Positions 1 to 13,754 are shown, numbered from the stretch's first letter. The stretch is 64,000 bases of DNA from Umbelopsis isabellina (GCA_016758905.1 JAEPQZ010000005.1:310001-374000); one strand, 5' to 3'. Notes: generated by a model not told the origin, from the sequence alone. Numbers and translations: made by a program.

Positions 1-59
1 CTTTTTGCATATACTCCGCAAACTTTTTTTTATTAACCATGCGCTTGTATTTTTTCCAG

Positions 60-1504
60 CATTCTTCTGGACACTGTGGCACGTTCTGCTGAATTTGCCA
101 ATTCTTCTCCAGATGCAAGTGATACCTCAAGCGATGAGATGATGAGCGACATCGAAACTGAAGGTAACATAAATTGTCTATTAGGTAGTCATCAAATATC
201 TTTATGTCTCTGTTTTAAACTCGTGTTTTTTTTTCTCGCAATTTTTTTGTAGTGCCGCAAGTCGCCATCAATAAGCCACAAATAGACTCTACTAGCCCCT
301 CAGCTCCTGCTCGTCGCCAAGCTAGTCCTTCTGGTTCGATGCTACTCATTCGACCGGCCAAACCACCGAAGCCAACCCCGTCTGCGAAACCAAGGCGCGT
401 GCGCAAGGGGCCTGTTGCCGTTAAAGTACGGCGAATCCAGCCATTGGAGCGAGACCCAGTCACAAATGACTATAAACTTCCCGCTCGAATTGGTATTTTG
501 ACTGTGCATAGTCTTGGTCATATTGTTTGGCAATACGATACATATCACAATGATCGATACATTTGGCCCGTTGGATTTTGTGTTAGCAGGTAACTGTCAA
601 CAAATTTACAACAAAGAATATAACCAGTATTACCCCTTTAATTTAAAGTAACACAATGATATGACAGAACCTATTTGAGTATGACCAATCCAGACATCAA
701 TACAAATTATGTATGCAGCATCTTGGATGGTGGCGAAACCGGCCCCAAGGTAAGAACACATATGTCTGTAATGTTTTTGTTGTTATATGTTACTCATACC
801 TTTATTAGTACCATGTCGTTGCCGATGACGCGCCAAACGAACCTATCATCGCTAATTCTGCTACTGGTGCTTGGACTGTCATCGTCAGAAGAGCGAATGA
901 GATTCGTAACCGAGGGCACTCTAATTCAGGTCAGATGAATGATAATCAACACATATTTTTGAGAACGGCAATGGCTGACTTTATCCATTTTATAGCTTCT
1001 GGACCGGACTATTACGGATTGACACATCCTACAATAGCAAAGATGATCCAAGATCTACCCAACGCAGATAAATGCAGAAATTATGTTTGGCAGGAATTTG
1101 AAGTTATGCAAGAGCGAACAGCTGCCGGCGTGGCCGCTGCTGCTCAGAAAAAGCTTGAAAACTTGGTGAAGATGGGAAGTGCCAACAAAAAGCCGCCAGG
1201 TTCCGCACCTGGCCGGTCTAGAAAATCCAAAATTCAAAAGGCCTACTTTGAAAATTCTTCGTCGCAGGCTCAGAGTCCCGATGAATCGGTTCATTCGGCA
1301 GAAAGCTCACCGCAGCAGCAGCGCCATGATTTGAGTGTTGTACCACTTTCCCCCGAAGCCGTCGTAGCCGAACCTAAGCATGAAACATCTGACTTATCAC
1401 CGTCTCATACCAACGGTCCAGTTCACGAGCAATCTCATGGCGATTATGCTGCTATGAAAGTCGCTGCTCTTCAAGTGCCAGATAACCAAGCCGCCATCAA
1501 TTAG
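60..1504 (+). CDS. FYR-domain protein (TBRG1-like), 5' end outside window
   Basis: Only the 3' part is in the window; bases 1-59 are the end of an intron. Exons I read are 60-163, 253-589, 668-749, 809-929 and 996-1504; all junctions are GT-AG and the frame holds to the stop at 1502-1504 (about 384 codons visible). The protein has a proline/basic linker, then an FYRN block (PARIGILTVHSLGHIVW, then YIWPVGFCVSRTY) and an FYRC block (YVCSILDGGETGPK, SATGAWTVIVRR, YYGLTHPTIAKMIQDLP). FYRN/FYRC pairs occur in chromatin proteins such as trithorax/MLL and TBRG1; the spacing here, with FYRC directly after FYRN and no SET domain downstream, fits TBRG1. The C-terminal tail (~150 residues) is Ser/Gln-rich and looks disordered. 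The N-terminus cannot be judged. A nuclear role is inferred from the family. Confidence 0.85.
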
Positions 1505-2184
1505 ATACATTTGATCGTATCAGATTAACGATTTTATTTTCTTCTGCCTGTTCATTCTTTTTATTTCTCATCCACATTTTCTTTTCTTTTTTTTTTTTCG
1601 TTTTTCTTCCTACCTTCCCGCACACCTACCCATTGCGCACTGTTTATACGCTGGCATTGATGTTTTTTTTTTTTCTTTTTTTCTTTTTCTGTTACACGGC
1701 TTGCTGTCGAGAGAGGCTGTCACTTGGTTGTATTGTAGAGGATTTTCTTTTTTTTCCAATTTGTTTTCGGGTTTTAATCATTGCTCCATCATCACAGTTT
1801 CTCTCATTAAGCATTTAGCAATAGCTTTCTTGAAATCACACGCATATACGTATCGACTTTTGTTTTCATGTACAAAAGTATACTTTCACATTGCATATGT
1901 CGTTTGTTCGACTAACTACAGCTAGTTAATGTGGATGTGAAAGAATAAAAAAAGCGATTAACATTTTTTGACAGGTCTGCTGATCATTTGAAATTGACAT
2001 GTTCTGTTTATATACTAGACGTATTACGACTTTATTGTATTAACAAAATCACAGCAGAGGAATAACAGGGAGTTTGAGTTCTATGTACATGAATGGTATC
2101 AAAATTTACAATAGTAGAAAGTTTGTGGGGCAGAGAAAGTATTATAAAAAAAAAAGGTAAAAAGAGACAATCCGATCAATTGAA
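1505..2184. other. Convergent intergenic region
   Basis: This is the 3' flank of the FYR-domain gene (plus) and the Fmp27-like gene (minus). It is AT-rich, with several T-runs between 1580 and 1770. Open frames here (for example 1633-1818) are low-complexity phenylalanine translations and are not credible genes. I see no RNA gene or repeat. Confidence 0.6.
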
Positions 2185-5100
2185 TTATTCAGAATTAGTA
2201 GTTGATCGACTGTGAGAAGGCGTACTGCTTCTTGTAAAACCGCTGTAGGATTTACCGAACAGTAACTTTCCCTTTTGTTGGATTTCACTTGTCTGGAAGT
2301 TGCCACGGCTGTCTTCAGACTCTGCTTGTGAAATAGGTGTAGCAGACGGAGATGGTGCTTTAATCGCCTTCTTACTGGACCTACAGAATACCACGTTTAA
2401 ATATTTTCAGTTACACTATGAATGCACTTGTACGTGAACACTTACCCTCGAGCCCAGCCGGAGAACAGAGCGTGCTTTTTGCGCTGTGGAATTCCTTCCA
2501 TATCCCCAATTATATCAGAGGTCGTGTCGACAGAAGACGTGTCATTGACTACGGCGTCCTCCTGGTCGTCATAGCCATCTGATGATTCGGTAGCTATACT
2601 GATAGAGCTATTTGTGCTTGGTTTTAGGTGTTCGCTTGCTGATGCAGCCGCTAGTGCCTTTTGGTATATAGGCTCTGTAGCAATTGTAGCGAACGGAGCT
2701 GATGTTGGTATTAGCCGAGGTGGGCCACGAGGATGACGCCTAATCTTCAATTTATCTCTGAGCAATTGACCGCTGTGCTTCAAAGCTGCTCTCAAGATAT
2801 CTATTCGCCCATGTTAATAACAACTTCTGTGGTTGAAATTAGCTCTTTTTAAAATTAAATTACCTTTCTTGACCGCATTCATAAGCTCGTACCAGCTCCA
2901 TGTGCGATTACGGTATTCTAGAGCGGGCTGTGTGAACACAAAGTCATACAGATCTTCGATGTTTTTCTCTTTCGGGCCCTGCAAATTGGTTGGAAAGGTT
3001 AGTGAGACAATTCAGAGGATGATATGGTTAGCTATCAATAGTCATACCTGGTAACTGAGGCAGTGCTTCGCTCCAGGAACTTTGATGTAGATGAAAGTTC
3101 GGTTGCTGGATGCTCTCTCCTTCATCACTGAAAGATCATCTGCATTAGGCACACTTGTAGCAGACGAGTTTTTGTAATGCTTCCTAATGCCAGAACGTTT
3201 GCTAGGAGAGCCCACGGTCAGGGAGCCGTTCAAATGCTCATCAGATCGCTTTGGTCGCAATGTATCTGACCTAGCAGCCTCTAAATGGATATCTGAAGAA
3301 GCAAATTCGCTACTTGTAGAAAGCGGAGAAAATTCTCGACCCATGTTGCTGCGAAGATCAGACATTGAAGTTATAGATAGCGTATGAGGCGGCGGGTCAC
3401 TGGAACCGCTTCGAATGGAAATTGTACTTGATGCAACATTTGGCGCCGAGGAACTTGTTGATATTGGAGTAGAAATGGAAGAATTCTGTTGGCTCTTTTT
3501 ACGCTTTTCTACAGGGAAAACGTATGATGCCAGTAATTTGCCAAACTCCTGAGTCATTTGGAACTTGAGAGGGAACAAGTTGATCTCTAAATGCTGCACT
3601 ACAGGGATACCACCAACCGGAGGGAGATCATGAAGGTAACCACGAAGCATCTTATGCCTTGAGAAGTCGACTTGCTTCCGATGTTCCAAGTACGGTGATA
3701 TGATTTCTGCAAAGGTAGGATTAGGCAAACGATTGATGCATTGAATCGTGTCCAACTCTAATGTGTTGGAGCTTGAATGATCTTCTTTGCTCAACCAGAC
3801 ATAGCGTGCATTATTCAATGTCCATTCACAAAGCGTGCGATCGGATTCAATGATCATCTCCCAAATGATCTTTTCTGCAGAAAAGTTAAGTTTCAACTTG
3901 GTTTGACTTGCATCCTTACTATCCTGTTTGCCACCAGGATTCTTTTTCAGAGCTTCCATCACAAGATATAACTCTTCTTTATAGTGTAGAAGACTGGTCA
4001 TGATTAGCTTGTATTCCTGCACTTGTTGTTCAGTTAATTCTGCCAAACTCAAGCGATACTGTTCTTGCGTAGTGGCGATTTGACGAATAGTGTTTTGCAA
4101 AAAGATAATGGTGTCGGTAGCGTACATAAGGTTATCCATGTCGACCGTCATCATGATCTCTTGCAAACGCTCAAGTCGCTCTTTACGGGCCGGTTCGCTG
4201 TAAAGAAGAAGATCCACAACTACATCCACAATGGCGTTGAATTGAGCAGAGTTAGCGGTCAGTAACAAACTGGGGAAACTGACGGCCACCGAATCACATC
4301 TTTCTTCTAAGGGATGAATGCGACTAAAGAGAGCTTGATTTGTCTTCAATCTTAAAGGATTATAGGTATCGTACTGCATACTGGCCGTTGCTCTGTCAGC
4401 AACTCGCTGAAATTTGTCGGATCTTTTAGTGTAGTTGATGAGCATCTCTAACGGGATCCATGTAAGCCAGTGCTCATTTCCACGAGCACCATAATGATTG
4501 TCGAATAAGAGATCAACTGTATCGAAATGCGCCTTCTTAGCTACGAAAAATTGGATATTGTCAACACTGAACAATGTCCTATTCTTAACCACAGCAGTAT
4601 CGAGATCGTCCTCAGATGAATCCAAAATATTGAAGCCTTTGAGCTGTGTACGTTCAGTTGACAACAAGACAATAGCATCAGGACATTTGTCAGATTGAAG
4701 ACTAATTTGAGGGTTGAGAAGCTCCACGATATAGCTGCTCTTCATTTCATAGCCGCTCGGAATTCCCCTGCGTTGGTAATCGGGATCATTGAGATTACTA
4801 TTCACCAAAGTTACATCAGCCTCGTTTGAAGTGTCATTCGTATCGTCCACCGCTGTAGGGACTGAAGAGTTGCTTTGATCAGATAATAATTGGTCGATCA
4901 AATCTTTTGCCATTTGCATATCCAAAGCTTGGTCTGCTTCTCCATCAGCGAGCGTTGGTGATTTGATATTCAAATTTGACTTCGTATTCACCGTTAAATC
5001 TCGTAGAAATTTGACGGCGCGCATGGACATGTAATATTTATGTGCACGTTGCTGAGCATGTACGTCCAACAATCGATAGACCAAATTTCTCACTGAGTTA

Positions 5101-8100
5101 TTCCATATGATCTGAGCATTGTGCACTATGCATCGTTGCTTGAAGTAGCCCATCAAAGCCTCCCATTTATCAGTTGGATCATTCTCAGGTAGCAGGCTTC
5201 TGCCAGCAGCCGTAGTGCGAGGTAAATCTGGCATATTCTGTGTGAGTACGGACTTGAGATATCTCTGCAGCAGGCTCTTTTTCTCAAACAGAACAGTTGT
5301 CTTTTCAACAATGCTCTCAGACTGTGAATTCAATTGATAATTTTGTTAGTAATAAGATCAATGAATGTACCAAGTTCTGTGTATACAATACCTCAGACAA
5401 AAGCTCGCTTTCAAATGGCAGCTTTTTCAGTCGATGTTCAACATCTTCCAATCTCTGTTGATGATTTCTGATTTGCACATCTATCGCTTCCATACGCTGT
5501 TTCAACAAGCTCACTTGAGTTGCCCGAGTATCTGCAAAAAGTTTCCATTAGCTTTCATGCCATTATCCTAATAATATGCATGTTAAAATCGTTTACCTTG
5601 AGCAGATCCGAAAATACACTCGTGTGTTTCGTGAAGATATTGGTATCTCTCCGTGTCGTCACGATTTGTTTGCTTAAAGTAACAGATACTGGGTGAGAAC
5701 ATCACCGGGAACACATTCACCGATGGGCAGAAGTCAGGAGTTCGTATGTCAAGTTCTACATAATCGTCTGGATCAACCCAATCAGGTGCTGTTGTTTCTG
5801 AATGAGGGTAAGTATCACCATCTTCTGAGCCACTGCTGCTCATAAAAGCCTGGCTCGTATCAGAATTGAGAGTTGATGTTTCATCAATAACAAGAGACGG
5901 AGCAGCAGTGTTCCTTCCGGAATCTGATTCATCACTGTGCCCAATGTTTGGATAGATAGCTTTGATGACCCTCAGGTCCACATCAGATACCTGTACTTGA
6001 GCTTCATTAAGCAACCAATGAGGTTTGATTCGTTCTCTTCCAAACTTCATACTATCAATTTTTGTAAGGATTCTCCGTTGATGCAAATCAAATTTGAAAC
6101 TGCTAACAGATGCTTTGAGTCCCAGTGTCTCGCCAGTACCATTAACGCTGTACATTGACTGTTCATCTTTCTCGAACCATCCGATCGACAGGTGATTGGT
6201 GACAATCTTGTATTTGACTGTGCTCATATGCTTGCCAAACTTTTTACTTGGACGATTATCAGATTTTGGGAATAGTGGGCCTGCCCGGGTAGGTAAGCCC
6301 ATACCACCGCCAAATAATCGGAACCATTCCAAGAAATGATCGGCAAATCCAGGACTCAGGTAGACTGCATTGACTGCTTCGGAAGTGGAACTGCGGCTGG
6401 TATCTTGCACAATACTAATAGAAAAATGTATGAAATGAGAGCGGAAGCCAGCAAATGCATCATAATTCTAAGAGAAGGAGATTAACACGTCGTAATTTTA
6501 GCAGACATTTCCCATATCGATAAAGTGTAAAAAATCTACTTGCCTTGCCACCATCAGGAAGTTTTGAAACATTATCTGGCGTGCAGTATTTGATATGATA
6601 GTGAGGTATGAAGCTCAAAGAACGGCATTTGCCTTCATTCCCACACTTTGGACATTCTGGCTCGCATTTACGTTCATACACACATCCCACGCCCCAGCGA
6701 ACACCACCTGATAATTTAAGTCCAATCTTTTGTAGATCCTTGCGCTCGAAGCCATCCTTGAAAGACAGTGTAGAGCTGGTAGTTCGGGCTCTACTTCCTT
6801 TTGGCATGCTAACTTGAAACTCTGGCGCGGACGAACTGAACAGTGGTTTTGTTCCTGACTCGGTGGCCCTATTCTTTCGCATATCCCCAGATAACTGTGA
6901 TTTGATGTTCATCTCGCCATTGCTCGTTTCAGAACGCTGACGCCGATGCTTTTTAGAATTGTCTTTCTGGATGGGAAGGATATGCTTGACAACATAGCTT
7001 CCATTTACTAAGTCAGGAACAGCTAAGATGTACTCTTGACTCAAGATTTGCATGAATTCCCGCTGTGCATTCTGGTAGCCAATGAGCCATTGTACTTCTT
7101 TGCTCCAGATCTTTACAAATCCAGCACCTTTCCCAAGCAGATTGTAAGGGTCTCTCGTACCCTTTAAACAAACGGCAAAGTCTCCTCCAAATCGAATACG
7201 AGTTCTAGTATGGATCATCAGTCGAAGTTTGTCCCAGAATCCTAATTTTTCTGAAGGATCTACAGATGGTCGAGTAAAGAGTTCAAAAGTTCGCGAAACA
7301 TCTTGGATAGTCGGTTGCATAGATGTAGCCCAGGACATACGTACAGGGTTGGAACATAGACACTCTATTTCGACAACCGAGTAAAATTTTGGTGGCGTCG
7401 ACGTCCGTGGAACGGTCAACTCATATTTATGACAGTTTTGAATATCCAACATGGTGACATTCACAGTCCTTGTTGCCAGCTTTGTTCCTAGCTCGTCTCC
7501 AAAGACATAATCACCAGATAGTGACCAAGCTCGGGGCCAAAGTCCAGAATCCGGCTTGGCACTAGGAGGAACATACAGCAACGGTAGAGGATAATCACGA
7601 AGCTGTACCCATGTTTCGTCTGCAAACCAATTAAGATGGAATGGAACCAGAGTCGAAAATTCAGTATTTAGTGGGATACCATCTCCAATCTTTTGCATAA
7701 ACAGGCGCGTTTCTTCCATAGGAAATTCGGGAGGAGAAATAGTAAGGTCCATGCAACGCATAGCGGCAAAGAGCAAAGATGGATGCTTTGGAGGATTAAT
7801 AAGCTTGATGTCAAACAGGTCAGATAAATACATTGATGTGAACTCGAGTGCCCTTTGTCCAAAACTATGATCTATTTTGTGTTGATGTTGGCGTCGAGAT
7901 TCGCATTGGTGTTTGACAGCTTCTTCCTCTTCCTTTTCAGCATTTCGAATTGTTCTTATCCAAACATTGGAATTATGTTCTTGCAAGCGGTTCCATGCAA
8001 GATTCACTGATATACTGGATTTTCCCGAACCAAACTCTTGCGGTACATTCGTATTTCGGGTGGAGTATGATGAGGCTCCTTCTTCCGGTCTGTTATCAGA

Positions 8101-11100
8101 TCCATTGAAAAATCCATCACGAACTTGCTCGCCATCAAGCGCTCTACGACCTGACTGATCGTCCTTCTGCGCTTGCTCCTCTTCCACAGATTGAGCCTTT
8201 GCCATGAATGCTTCTTCGTTTGCCAGTCGAGTTCTTTGTTGCAATGTACCCGTTCTGTAAATCAGACGAAGTCGACCTTCAAATGGATCATCCTCAATGG
8301 CAAAAGTCAAAATCTCAAATCGCAATTGAATTTTTGCCATGTGAAGCGGCTTGTCTTTGGGGATAGGACCTCTCCAATCAAAGTATTTTTCCGAGAAGAG
8401 CCTTCCAGTCAACAGCTTTAGAGATTTGAAGGCATTGAGCGCATTGTCAATGATGTTGGCTACAACAAAGTTAAACGGGATGCAAACATGGACGCCTGAT
8501 GAGGATATCACTAGCTTGTTGTCATTTTTTTCGGTTTGTCGTACGACTGATAAATTATCAATACCTATCAGTTCGTCCCATGAAGACGTATCTTGTGGCG
8601 AGATCACAAAAAGGCGTATACTTCGCACTTGTATTTCTCTCGTTAAATTCTTCATTGGTAGATTGAATCGAAGATCTCTGACGCGCATAAATAGGTTTAG
8701 TTCACCTGGTAACAACGCGCGAACGTCAACATGATGTAGCGCTATTTTACACTTGTCTAATTCAACCTTGATCTTGCTTTCGGTGCTTTTTGGCTGCGCT
8801 GGTTCAGATGTTGATCTAAGAAATGAGTTCTTCAAAGCCAATATAACCAGTAAAGTGGCGTAATGACTCTGTAGTGTGTAAAACACAAGACTACGTCCAA
8901 AAGATACTGATACTTTTGGACTGACAATAAAACACCCATCCTCCAATCTACTACGAATGACCATTCTAGCGTCGACTTGCGACAGATGAACAAAACACTC
9001 TCTTTCGCCAGCAAGACCGGCTAACACCAAGACTTGACCACTGTCTAGTCCTACACATGGTGACAATCCTGCTCCATTCACGAAAACATCGACAGCTCCC
9101 AAGGAGCTCTCATTTGCAGGCTTTTCCAAAATGGCTTCAGCTTCCGAGCGATCTGAACTTGTACCATGGAACTTGTAGCAAATGGAAAGTGATTCAATAT
9201 ACATAACATGTCCAAGATAGGTATCTGATAATGGCGCGTTGTCGATATAACCTTCTGGTATCTTTCGTTTACCATGTAAGCCAGCGTCGGTACCAATAAC
9301 TCCAATGGTGAGGTTCTGTATCGCAAACGTGATGTTGCAGTTATGGAACACTAACGGCAATTTGAAAGACTCCACTGTCTTGTCAGTGTCAGTGACTTCT
9401 ATATGAGGTGGTGAAGATTGGTTCATGACTTTAAGGGTTGAAGTCATCAAATTTTGAAAAATGTCGAGTTGTTTGAGATTGTTGTACTTGGACCAAAGAT
9501 TGATTCTAGGTTCATTAACTGACAAACAGAATTCAATTTGAGGATTATCGATATTGATACACATGGTTGGTGGTTGGCGTCGATGGTGGGCAATTATAGT
9601 AGAACTAACTGACGTCCTCGCACTGGCGATGATTTGGTCTACAAAGACTAGGGTATTGTCGAGCGTCGGCTTTGGTATTTGGTTGGCATTTTCTTGCAAT
9701 TCTGGAAGTAACGGGGAGCATCCAATAAACCGAACACTAGTAATGGTATCGAATGACCAAGTTTTGCTAGTAACCAAAGATGGTGATTTAGGGACATTTC
9801 GCCAGCTTCTACGCAACAGTGTTTTCCATCGACTAGTGCTGGGGGGTTGCGCGGCGGTTGTCGGGGTGGTTGGAGGGCTCGTCGAAGTGGGGCTCATAGT
9901 CGACATAAAGCTTTCAGGTATATGTGTAGGTGAGGCGAGTGGTGATCCAATGGGAGATCCTAGCGACGGTGAATTCGCCCCTTCGCATACCTGTACATAA
10001 TTTCCTCGTAACGAAATTTGTATCTCTTGCATAGTAATGCCTGTGTATGCAGGGAAAAGATTCTGGCCAGAGTTCAAAACTGTCAAGTTGGTAATAAACA
10101 GCCGTGGACTATTGACTGATAACGATAGCGCAAATCTTGGTATATTTTGTATCTGCCATTTGATTTGTTTCGCACCAATCTGTTGCTTCGAATGTGAATT
10201 TTTCTTGTCAAAAGAATCAATTATCTGATTGAATGATTGCATATGTTGCAAATCCAAGCTGATGATTGGTGACATTATATTCAAACTTCCTTTGACCAGC
10301 TGAGTGTTGGGGTCTTCAGTAGCATGATCATGATCAGTAGCGAATGTGTCGACGATTTGAGTGGTCAACGCTTGCTTTTTGCCCAAGAAAACCGACTCGC
10401 TCGCCATTAAAGAAGCTTCTATTTGGGTGATAGAAAATATACGTGATGCTGGCTTAAACTCTGAGGAAGGTAAAAGATAAACCTCAATACCCAATGTTGA
10501 CATGTTCGCAGAGTGGGGAAATGGTTGCAAGTCCTCGTCTTGGTGACACTGATCTCGAACGAATCCCACAGAAGCTTTATCAATTGCAAGCGCTAGTCTC
10601 TCATCTTCTAAAGGCGAACGGCTGGAATATATACGTTTGGAAATTTCCACACTGGAGATTGAAAACGTGGTGGACTTCAGCAGTAATAATTTCGTTCCTG
10701 CTTTTTGATTGCCTCGGACCGTATTTTCGGAAGAAACAGCGCGGCGATGGGCATGTATGGCTCCAGACCGATGTAAACCTCCTGATGATAACCTCTTATA
10801 ACTGCTATCATTCCCACTTTCCTCTGGCTGAGCTTGCGTATTTGTCGGTATCTTTGGGTCTTGTCGCTTAGCACTTTGTAATATCGCGATTATGGCGTCG
10901 GCATCAACATCGCATGATTGTAGCCTGACATCTAATGATATGTCCTTAAGTGTCGTACAGGCAGCTGATAAATGACATGATAGCGCCAAGTGAGTCAAAG
11001 CAGGAAAGGATAAAGCGGCACATATACTCGAATCCGCATCGTCAGGTACATGCCAGACGCGTATAGGACCAATCGCAGCATTGACTTCTAAAAACTTCTC

Positions 11101-11847
11101 TTTCCATAAATGATTGGCTTTCTTAAACGAGTGTTGCTGATGCTGTGCATTTATCAAAATCTCTTGCAACAACACTGAAGGATTTGCAAGTCGGTCCCGC
11201 TCCGTCATAGGCGATGATGAGCCATTGTGTTCTCGCTTCACATCCGCAAACAACATGGAAGACAGTGTGGCATTTTCCACCTCGAAAGTCGCAACGTTTT
11301 CCATCTTCACTTGTAACCGCTCCAGACGTACATCAGCATATTGAGCTAAACCCGATATGATCAGTTGAGCAGGAATGGCAGAAGTGGTTCTAATTACCCA
11401 TTTGACGATCGATAAAGAGTACCACCAGGGAATCCGGGTCAATGACTCTCCTACAGACGCTAAACTGCCACCTCGACGTGCCTTCTCCTCTTCGCTTTCC
11501 TGCTTTTGCCGTGCCTGTCTACGTAATAGTGCTAAATCGTGTACGACGATTTCAACATCTTGTATATGTAAAGTGACGAATGCACTCTGTTGTTCATTGT
11601 CTGCTCGAGACTGAAAAAAGTGATGTCGTAACCGAAGTTTGACCTTTCCAACTTTGAACGTTACACTTCGTCGGCTGGCATTGTCGTCTAGCCACACTCG
11701 AAGGTGGTATGTGATTCCGCTTATGGAAAGAAATCCTAGATGACCGTACTCAAAGTTGTACCTTAAGGCAAGAACAATGTGTATGGTGTATCGCGCTATG
11801 ATCAGCGCTAAACAGGCAATGGCAACTTGAGTCAGCCAGGTTGCCAT
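2185..11847 (-). CDS. Fmp27/BLTP2 (Hobbit/SABRE) bridge-like lipid transfer protein
   Basis: This is the largest gene of the window. Seven exons are read on the minus strand: 11847-6544, 6467-5597, 5531-5392, 5321-3048, 2978-2864, 2800-2446 and 2380-2185, giving 3,084 residues (yeast Fmp27/Hob1 has about 2,600). The N-terminus is a hydrophobic helix (about residues 3-32) in the position of the ER anchor of this family. Diagnostic blocks include TRDPYNLLGKGAGFVKIW, LSFIPHYHIKYCTPDN near the end of exon 1, NYDAFAGFRSHFIHFSIS at the start of exon 2, and a C-terminal NIEDLYDFVFTQPALEYRN. The family forms long hydrophobic-groove proteins that move lipids at ER-plasma membrane contacts; that role comes from the family, not from this sequence. 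Intron 1 (6468-6543) uses a GC donor. The start is the first ATG before the hydrophobic helix; the gene is divergent from the Pus3 gene. Confidence 0.93.
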
Positions 11848-12444
11848 TGAGGTTGGAACCAGTGTACTATATCAAAAAGGGCGGCAATGAAAAATTTCAT
11901 GCTCATATAGGCCGCGGAGCTTTACAGGGCGAATTGCCTTCCAATCTCCAAAAACAGTATCTAACCATGGGCTGACACTCTCACTATCGTAAGCTTCTTC
12001 ATGTCAACGACATTGATAGTATATTGAGAAGCTCATTTTGCCTTCTCTCTGTTTTCAAAAGGATAGCTCATGGCCATTTGAAGCCGACTATGGCTTGACT
12101 TTTTGTCAGAATAGTGATGTTCTAGTACCTTTTATTTATTTTTACCATATTGGTAGGATCCAATACGGAACGCGGCCCATCACCAGTTACGACTTTACAA
12201 AAAATATTGGGAATTATGTCACTTTGGTATCAAACAATATGCTGCAACTGAGAATTTGTAGAATTGACAAGCTTCTGCAGGACCGTCATCTGTGACTACT
12301 GAAATTCGAAAAGCGAGACTCTTTACCATAAAAAAAATTACCAGCAGGAAGTCATAAAGCTTGTCAAAGTCGTGCATGCAATTGTTGACCCGTCGCATTC
12401 GTCTCCAACAACTGGGTATCGATCTGAAATACAGAAGAAGCATT
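11848..12444. promoter_or_regulatory. Shared divergent promoter region, Fmp27-like / Pus3
   Basis: 597 bp separate the two start codons and hold no credible gene. An ATG at 12361 is in frame with Pus3 and would add 28 residues, but the alignable enzyme begins after the second ATG, so this stretch is more likely 5' leader. No strong TATA box stands out. Both genes are housekeeping-type and plausibly share this region. Confidence 0.45.
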
Positions 12445-13746
12445 ATGTCAGAAAAATATAAAGATTGGAGCCGTGAAGAACTGGTCAAACGGTTAGTAGC
12501 TCTTGAGCAGGGCAAGAATGGTCAATCTACAAACGTGACCAAATCTCTTCAAGTCAATGAGAACGACGATGCTTCAGCCTCTCGAAAACAAAACAAAAAG
12601 CCGCGGCCGTTTGATATGTCCAAGTACTCACAGCGTTCGGTGGCCTTTAAAGTAGCATACTTTGGCTGGCCATACTCTGGATTTGCTGCCCAGGGCAATG
12701 AAAAGGATGTGCCAACTGTCGAAGGAGCAATTTTTAAAGCACTGTTGACCGCCAAACTTATAGAAAACCCTGATTCATGCAATTATTCTCGATGTGGTCG
12801 TACTGATAAAGGCGTCAGTGGACTGGGTCAGGTCATTGGGCTGAATGTTCGAAGTAACAAGCCCAAGGATCAGGATACGGAAGATTTTCAAGAAATTGCA
12901 TATATTGACACAATGAATCGGATATTGCCCAGAGACATTCGAATCGTGGCTTGGAGTCCCGCACCAAACGATTTCAATGCTCGATTTGATTGTACATCGC
13001 GTACATACAAGTACTTCTTTTCTAAAGGCAAGCTAGACCTGGATCGTATGCGAAAAGCTGCGTCGTATCTCATAGGATCTCACGACTTTCGAAACTTTTG
13101 TAAGCTCGATCCAGCCAAAAATATTCAAAACTATGAACGAACGGTGCTATCAGTTGAGATTCGACCAGTAGCTGATTTGACGCAGAAGGAGTCTTTGCAA
13201 ATGTATGAGCTGGAGTTGAAAGGTACAGCTTTCCTATGGCATCAAGTTCGCTGCATGATGTCGATTTTGTTCCTTGCTGGTCAAGGGTTGGAGAAACCTG
13301 AAGTGGTACGGGACTTATTAGATGTCTCAAAGATACCCTCACGGCCAGAGTACATCATGGCCAGTGATTTACCGCTGGTGCTGTATGATTGCGAATTTCA
13401 AGGTTTGGATTGGAAATACGCTAACGATGGCCATATTGTTCCTGGCTATGCAAGTCCTTTCAAACTGTGGAGACATCTCCATGAACAATGGTATGAGTAT
13501 ATGACCAAGGCGATGATGTTCCAAACATTACTGAAGGATGTGGAAGCAATTCCTTTTGCTGACTCCAGTGTTAGTAACTTGAAATCCACTGGCGAAGCTG
13601 ACCCGCGCTTCCCAGCTGCTGATATTGTGCTTGGTGGCGGTCGAGAACACAAAATGGCAAACTATGTGAAGATCCTTGATATGCAACGCTGTGATTCCGA
13701 TGAAGTCAAGAAAGAAAAATACCGGGCAAAAAAACAAAAATTATAG
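12445..13746 (+). CDS. PUS3: tRNA pseudouridine(38/39) synthase, Pus3/Deg1 family
   Basis: Single-exon gene of 433 residues. It isomerises uridine to pseudouridine at positions 38/39 of the tRNA anticodon arm. The TruA-family active-site block NYSRCGRTDKGVSGLGQV contains the catalytic Asp of the RTD motif. Other family blocks are VAYFGWPYSGFAAQGN near the N-terminus, NARFDCTSRTYKYFF and FLWHQVRCMMSILFLAGQG. The Deg1/Pus3 subfamily (rather than Pus1) is indicated by the long N-terminal leader with a short acidic/basic helix (WSREELVKRLVALE), typical of Pus3. I chose the ATG at 12445 because it begins this helix; an upstream in-frame ATG at 12361 gives 461 residues. An AATAAA signal follows 9 bp after the stop. 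Confidence 0.93.
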   Translation: MSEKYKDWSREELVKRLVALEQGKNGQSTNVTKSLQVNENDDASASRKQNKKPRPFDMSKYSQRSVAFKVAYFGWPYSGFAAQGNEKDVPTVEGAIFKALLTAKLIENPDSCNYSRCGRTDKGVSGLGQVIGLNVRSNKPKDQDTEDFQEIAYIDTMNRILPRDIRIVAWSPAPNDFNARFDCTSRTYKYFFSKGKLDLDRMRKAASYLIGSHDFRNFCKLDPAKNIQNYERTVLSVEIRPVADLTQKESLQMYELELKGTAFLWHQVRCMMSILFLAGQGLEKPEVVRDLLDVSKIPSRPEYIMASDLPLVLYDCEFQGLDWKYANDGHIVPGYASPFKLWRHLHEQWYEYMTKAMMFQTLLKDVEAIPFADSSVSNLKSTGEADPRFPAADIVLGGGREHKMANYVKILDMQRCDSDEVKKEKYRAKKQKL

Positions 13747-13754
13747 ACAACTGC

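Noticed and set aside
9554-10000. 148-codon plus-strand ORF inside the Fmp27-like gene
   Set aside because: It lies fully within a conserved exon on the other strand and shows no family resemblance.
12361-12444. Upstream in-frame ATG as PUS3 start
   Set aside because: It adds 28 basic residues without family similarity; the ATG at 12445 begins the conserved helix. A mitochondrial form cannot be excluded.
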